A stretch of 64,000 bases of DNA from G963677445 sp963678275 (GTDB lineage Bacteria; Bacteroidota; Ignavibacteria; Ignavibacteriales; Melioribacteraceae), in NCBI GenBank assembly GCA_963678275.1, contig OY782765.1, positions 6,324,001 to 6,388,000 on the forward strand. Reading direction: 5' to 3'. Position numbers and translations under genes: made by a program. This document shows, piece after piece, positions 61,060-64,000 of the stretch. Numbering within the stretch: the first letter of the stretch is position 1; each line of letters opens with the position of its first letter. The notes beneath the pieces are model-generated. The model worked only from the letters and a program-made list of their open reading frames with translations, was not told where the DNA came from and searched no databases.

Positions 61060-62577
61060 TTATAGAGAACCGGCAATTGTGATACAGCTCTCAGCAAATT
61101 CGACAATCGGAGAGAACCATATACCAAATATTAAAAGGGGAATAAGGAGGATAAGGAGGTAGACCATATTGCCTGTGCTAAAAGGAATTGAAGGTGTGGT
61201 TTCGCCCGGTTTAACAAGAAACATATGTTTTAATACCCTGATATAATAATATAACGATATTACGGTATTCAGAAGGGCAATAAGAGCGACAGTAATCATT
61301 TTGGCGTCGAGCAGCGCTATGAAGAGATAAAGTTTGCCGATGAAACCTGCTGTGGGGGGCAGACCGGTAAGCGATATCAGAAATATTGTAAGAGCAATGC
61401 CGAGGAAAGGAGATGTGTAGCCAAGGCCGTCGTAATCGGAAACTTCCTCGGATCCGGTTTTATTAGCAATCAGCAATACAACATAAAACGCGCCGATATT
61501 CATCATCATATAAACAATAAAATAGATCATCAGGGCGGTAATTCCCTGGTTGGAAAGCACGGCTACTCCGAGGAGCATATAACCGGCGTGCGCGATGCTT
61601 GAATAGGCGAGCATTCTTTTTACATTTTTTTGCCACAAGGCGGTTAGATTACCAAGGGTCATAGTAAGAAGAGAAATCCCGATAAGAAGAGTCTGCCAGT
61701 CGAAACCGGAAACCAGGTGCCAGTAACCCTGCGAATCTGTAAAGTTTACAAAACCGGTTTTGACTACTCTGACCAGCAGAATAAATCCGGCAGCTTTACT
61801 CGCTACAGAAAGATAAGCTGTAATACTGACAGGCGCTCCCTCGTATACGTCAGGAGTCCAGAAATGGAAAGGAACGGCAGATATTTTGTAACCAATACCT
61901 GTAAAAATGAATAACAGTGAAACTGAAAGAGTAAACTGGTTTATTGAAACGGTTTGAAGTATTTTATTTATTTCAAAAAGATTTGTTGTTCCGGTAAGGC
62001 CATAAAGAATTGATATTCCAAAAAGCATTATACCTGAAGAGGCGCCGCCATAAATAATATATTTAAGGGCTGCCTCACTGTTTCTTTCACGCAACTTGAT
62101 ATGACCCGCGAGCACATAAGAGGATAATGAAAGAATTTCTATGGAAAGATAAATTGAAACCAGGTCGGAACCTGACGCCATAAACATCATCCCGAGCGCC
62201 ATTCCGAGGATAAGGGTATAATATTCTCCAAGTCTTTCGGGGAGTTCATTAACCTCGGATGAAGAAACGGTAAAGAGAATGATAAGAGCGGTAGAAAGAA
62301 GAATTACTACTTTAAAGAAAAATCCTGCCGGATCAATTGAAATCATAGCATGACCGGAGACCAGAAAAGCAAAGGCTTCACTTCCGGCGCCATTAATGAG
62401 GAGCCATCCGCTGACAATTATTCCGGCCAGGGAAATCCAGGGCAGGTAAGATTTTTTCAGGGGGAAAATAAGGTCGAAAAGCAACACAACAACCAAAGTA
62501 AGCGAAATGGCTATTTCAGGCTGTATGAGTGATAACGAACTATATATATTTGTCAGGTTCATACCGGTCATTACCAT
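61060..62577 (-). CDS. nuoN: NADH-quinone oxidoreductase subunit N
   Basis: A 505-residue antiporter-like membrane subunit of complex I with about 14 helices. Signatures are the HFWTPDVYEGAPVSITAYLSVASKAAGF segment with its conserved helix-breaking and lysine residues, MLAYSSIAHAGYMLLG, and SLTGLPPTAGFIGKLYLF. It forms part of the proton-pumping arm. It lies 6 nt after nuoM and appears to be the last gene of the nuo operon. Confidence 0.95.
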   Translation of the reverse strand: MVMTGMNLTNIYSSLSLIQPEIAISLTLVVVLLFDLIFPLKKSYLPWISLAGIIVSGWLLINGAGSEAFAFLVSGHAMISIDPAGFFFKVVILLSTALIILFTVSSSEVNELPERLGEYYTLILGMALGMMFMASGSDLVSIYLSIEILSLSSYVLAGHIKLRERNSEAALKYIIYGGASSGIMLFGISILYGLTGTTNLFEINKILQTVSINQFTLSVSLLFIFTGIGYKISAVPFHFWTPDVYEGAPVSITAYLSVASKAAGFILLVRVVKTGFVNFTDSQGYWHLVSGFDWQTLLIGISLLTMTLGNLTALWQKNVKRMLAYSSIAHAGYMLLGVAVLSNQGITALMIYFIVYMMMNIGAFYVVLLIANKTGSEEVSDYDGLGYTSPFLGIALTIFLISLTGLPPTAGFIGKLYLFIALLDAKMITVALIALLNTVISLYYYIRVLKHMFLVKPGETTPSIPFSTGNMVYLLILLIPLLIFGIWFSPIVEFAESCITIAGSL

Positions 62578-62583
62578 TATAAA

Positions 62584-64000
62584 TTAAAATCCGCCAAGCT
62601 GCATCGCGGAAGCGTTCCCCGATACAAACTCGACAAGAGTATTTACAGATGTGCTCATTATATCTATCATCGCCGAGGGATAAATACCGAGGAAGATGAT
62701 AATAAGTGTGAGCGGAATAAACATTATATATTCACGCGCGTCAATATCGGTAAGGGAAGACCATTTATCATTCAGTTTACCGAAGAAAATTCGCTGAAGT
62801 GTCCATAACATATAAGCGGCGCCGAGCAGGATGCCGAGTGTAGAGATCATAGTAATATTTCTTGTAACATCAACACCGAACGCGCCAACAAAAACAAAAG
62901 CCTCACTTATAAATCCGCTCAATCCCGGAAGCCCTATAGCCGCGAAAAAAGCGACAGTCACAAAACCGGTATAAACAGGCATCTGGTTAGCGAGTCCGCC
63001 AAAGTCATTTAAGCCTCGTGTATGAGCGCGGTCGTAAACAACACCGACGATAAGGAAGAGCATGGCTGTTATTGTGCCGTGATTAAACATCTGAAATATT
63101 GCTCCGTTTAATCCTACTGAGGAAAGGGAGGCCATTCCGAGCAGCACATAGCCCATGTGAGAAACTGAAGAATAGGCGATAAGTTTTTTGAAATCTTTCT
63201 GAGCGAGAGCGACAAAAGCTCCATAGATTATATTTATCGCGCCGAATAAGGCGATATACCACATGAGGTCGCGTGTGATATCGGGGAATATGGGGTAGCT
63301 GATCCTGAGTATTCCATAAGTACCCATTTTCAGCAGCACACCGGCAAGAATAACACTTATGGGGGTAGGGGCCTCGACGTGCGCGTCGGGAAGCCAGGTA
63401 TGGAAAGGAAACATAGGAATTTTAATAGCGAATCCGGCGAAAAGGGCCACATAAGCTATAAAACGCAAATTGGAAGGATTTAATGCTGAAAGAATTCCTG
63501 TAGAAGTGTAGTTTGACTGATCCATCAGGTGCAGCAGGTTGAAAGTATGAACTTCCACACCATCTATGATAACGTGCGCGCTGAAATAGAGACCGATCAT
63601 AACCAGGAGAATGAAAACACTGCCAAGCAGGGTATAGATAAAGAACTTTATTGCTGCGTATTCTCTCCGCGGTCCGCCCCAGATACCGATAAGGAAGTAC
63701 ATAGGCAGAAGCATCAGTTCCCAGAAAATATAGAAAAGGAAAAAATCGAGGGATACAAATACTCCCATCATCCCTGTATCGAGAAGCAGGAAGAGGGCGA
63801 AATATCCTTTAATCGACCGGGGTATATTCCATGATGATATGGCGGCGATAACGCTTATTATCGCGGTCAGCAGAACCATCGGGGCGCTGAGGCCGTCGAT
63901 ACCGAGAAAATAATCGATCTTGATAGTGCCAAGCCAGCCCGGTCCTTCAATATGTATCCAGGGAACCAACTCCTTGAACTGGAACGAGGAAGCCTCAAAA
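62584..64000 (-). CDS. nuoM: NADH-quinone oxidoreductase subunit M (partial, start outside window)
   Basis: The frame is open to the right edge of the window (about 471 codons), so the N-terminal 30-60 residues are missing. This proton-pumping subunit shows IDYFLGIDGLSAPMVLLTAI, FWELMLLPMYFLIGIWGGPRREYAAIKFFIYTLLGS, FPFHTWLPDAHVEAPTPISVILAGVLLKMGTYG, and KKLIAYSSVSHMGYVLLG, all typical of NuoM. It is followed by nuoN; the rest of the operon should continue to the right. Confidence 0.95.
   Translation of the reverse strand, partial: FEASSFQFKELVPWIHIEGPGWLGTIKIDYFLGIDGLSAPMVLLTAIISVIAAISSWNIPRSIKGYFALFLLLDTGMMGVFVSLDFFLFYIFWELMLLPMYFLIGIWGGPRREYAAIKFFIYTLLGSVFILLVMIGLYFSAHVIIDGVEVHTFNLLHLMDQSNYTSTGILSALNPSNLRFIAYVALFAGFAIKIPMFPFHTWLPDAHVEAPTPISVILAGVLLKMGTYGILRISYPIFPDITRDLMWYIALFGAINIIYGAFVALAQKDFKKLIAYSSVSHMGYVLLGMASLSSVGLNGAIFQMFNHGTITAMLFLIVGVVYDRAHTRGLNDFGGLANQMPVYTGFVTVAFFAAIGLPGLSGFISEAFVFVGAFGVDVTRNITMISTLGILLGAAYMLWTLQRIFFGKLNDKWSSLTDIDAREYIMFIPLTLIIIFLGIYPSAMIDIMSTSVNTLVEFVSGNASAMQLGGF

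Noticed and set aside
60977..61162. 61-codon + strand open frame
   Set aside because: It overlaps the 3' end of nuoN on the opposite strand and has no supporting features.

Overview
The window looks like a chromosomal contig of a Gram-negative, moderately AT-rich bacterium of the Bacteroidota/Ignavibacteriota (Chlorobi) side, most like class Ignavibacteria. The evidence is a secreted protein ending in a type A type IX secretion (T9SS) sorting domain with the motif NYPNPFNPAT, an O-mannosyltransferase-like DUF2723 protein, a DUF4301 protein, lipid A genes (lpxB, lpxK), a fused Kgd-type 2-oxoglutarate dehydrogenase, and many short palindromic intergenic repeats. The taxonomy is inferred from gene content, not from a marker gene tree. 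No rRNA, tRNA or CRISPR array was found.

Layout. 1-2.9 kb is a repeat-rich block with an intact PD-(D/E)XK nuclease gene (Rpn/PDDEXK_2 family), an eroded second copy and copies of a ~260-bp downstream element. 2.9-15 kb carries central metabolism on the + strand: fused E2-E1 2-oxoglutarate decarboxylase/dehydrogenase, NAD synthetase, a cysteine-less DsbD-domain protein followed by full DsbD, and the 2-oxoacid:ferredoxin oxidoreductase pair korAB. A four-helix-bundle gene and a secreted esterase lie among them on the - strand. 16-22.5 kb (- strand) is pstSCAB-phoU, coaD and an ANK/MATE-like membrane protein. 22.5-26 kb holds repeats and a complete IS1634-like insertion sequence (23436-25740, TTAG target duplication) sitting in the apex of a large palindrome. 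An uninterrupted copy of that palindrome lies at 57.5 kb.

26-31 kb holds glycosyltransferases (GT2, DUF2723, GT9). 31-50 kb is a long run of - strand housekeeping genes: LOG, YjbQ, STAS, DUF4301, gpsA-plsY (phospholipid synthesis), ispD, queA, ppdK, lpxK-DUF374-lpxB (lipid A), a HAD phosphatase, smc, and a GH2-like membrane protein. 50-57.9 kb is an accessory zone: a ~277-bp tandem repeat array, a secreted PEGA/formylglycine-generating-enzyme-like protein bracketed by near-identical copies of that repeat, a seven-repeat fibronectin-like T9SS cargo protein, and about 1 kb of dispersed repeats. 57.9-64 kb has a Lon-substrate-binding-domain protein, a transposase-less element with terminal inverted repeats, an Fe/Mn superoxide dismutase with an apparent twin-arginine leader plus a second internal start, an IscA-type protein, and the end of a complex I operon (nuoM partial, nuoN).

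How it fits together: 2-oxoglutarate can be handled by the NAD-linked fused enzyme and by the ferredoxin-linked KorAB, while PPDK joins pyruvate and PEP. DsbD, the T9SS cargo and the exported enzymes point to an active periplasm and cell surface. No single new defence or regulatory system can be demonstrated from the sequence. The strongest unexplained signals are the repeat architectures at 0.3-2.6 kb, 23.3-25.8/57.5 kb, 50.3-54.2 kb and 58.5-59.2 kb, the cysteine-less DsbD paralogue, and the dual-start superoxide dismutase.
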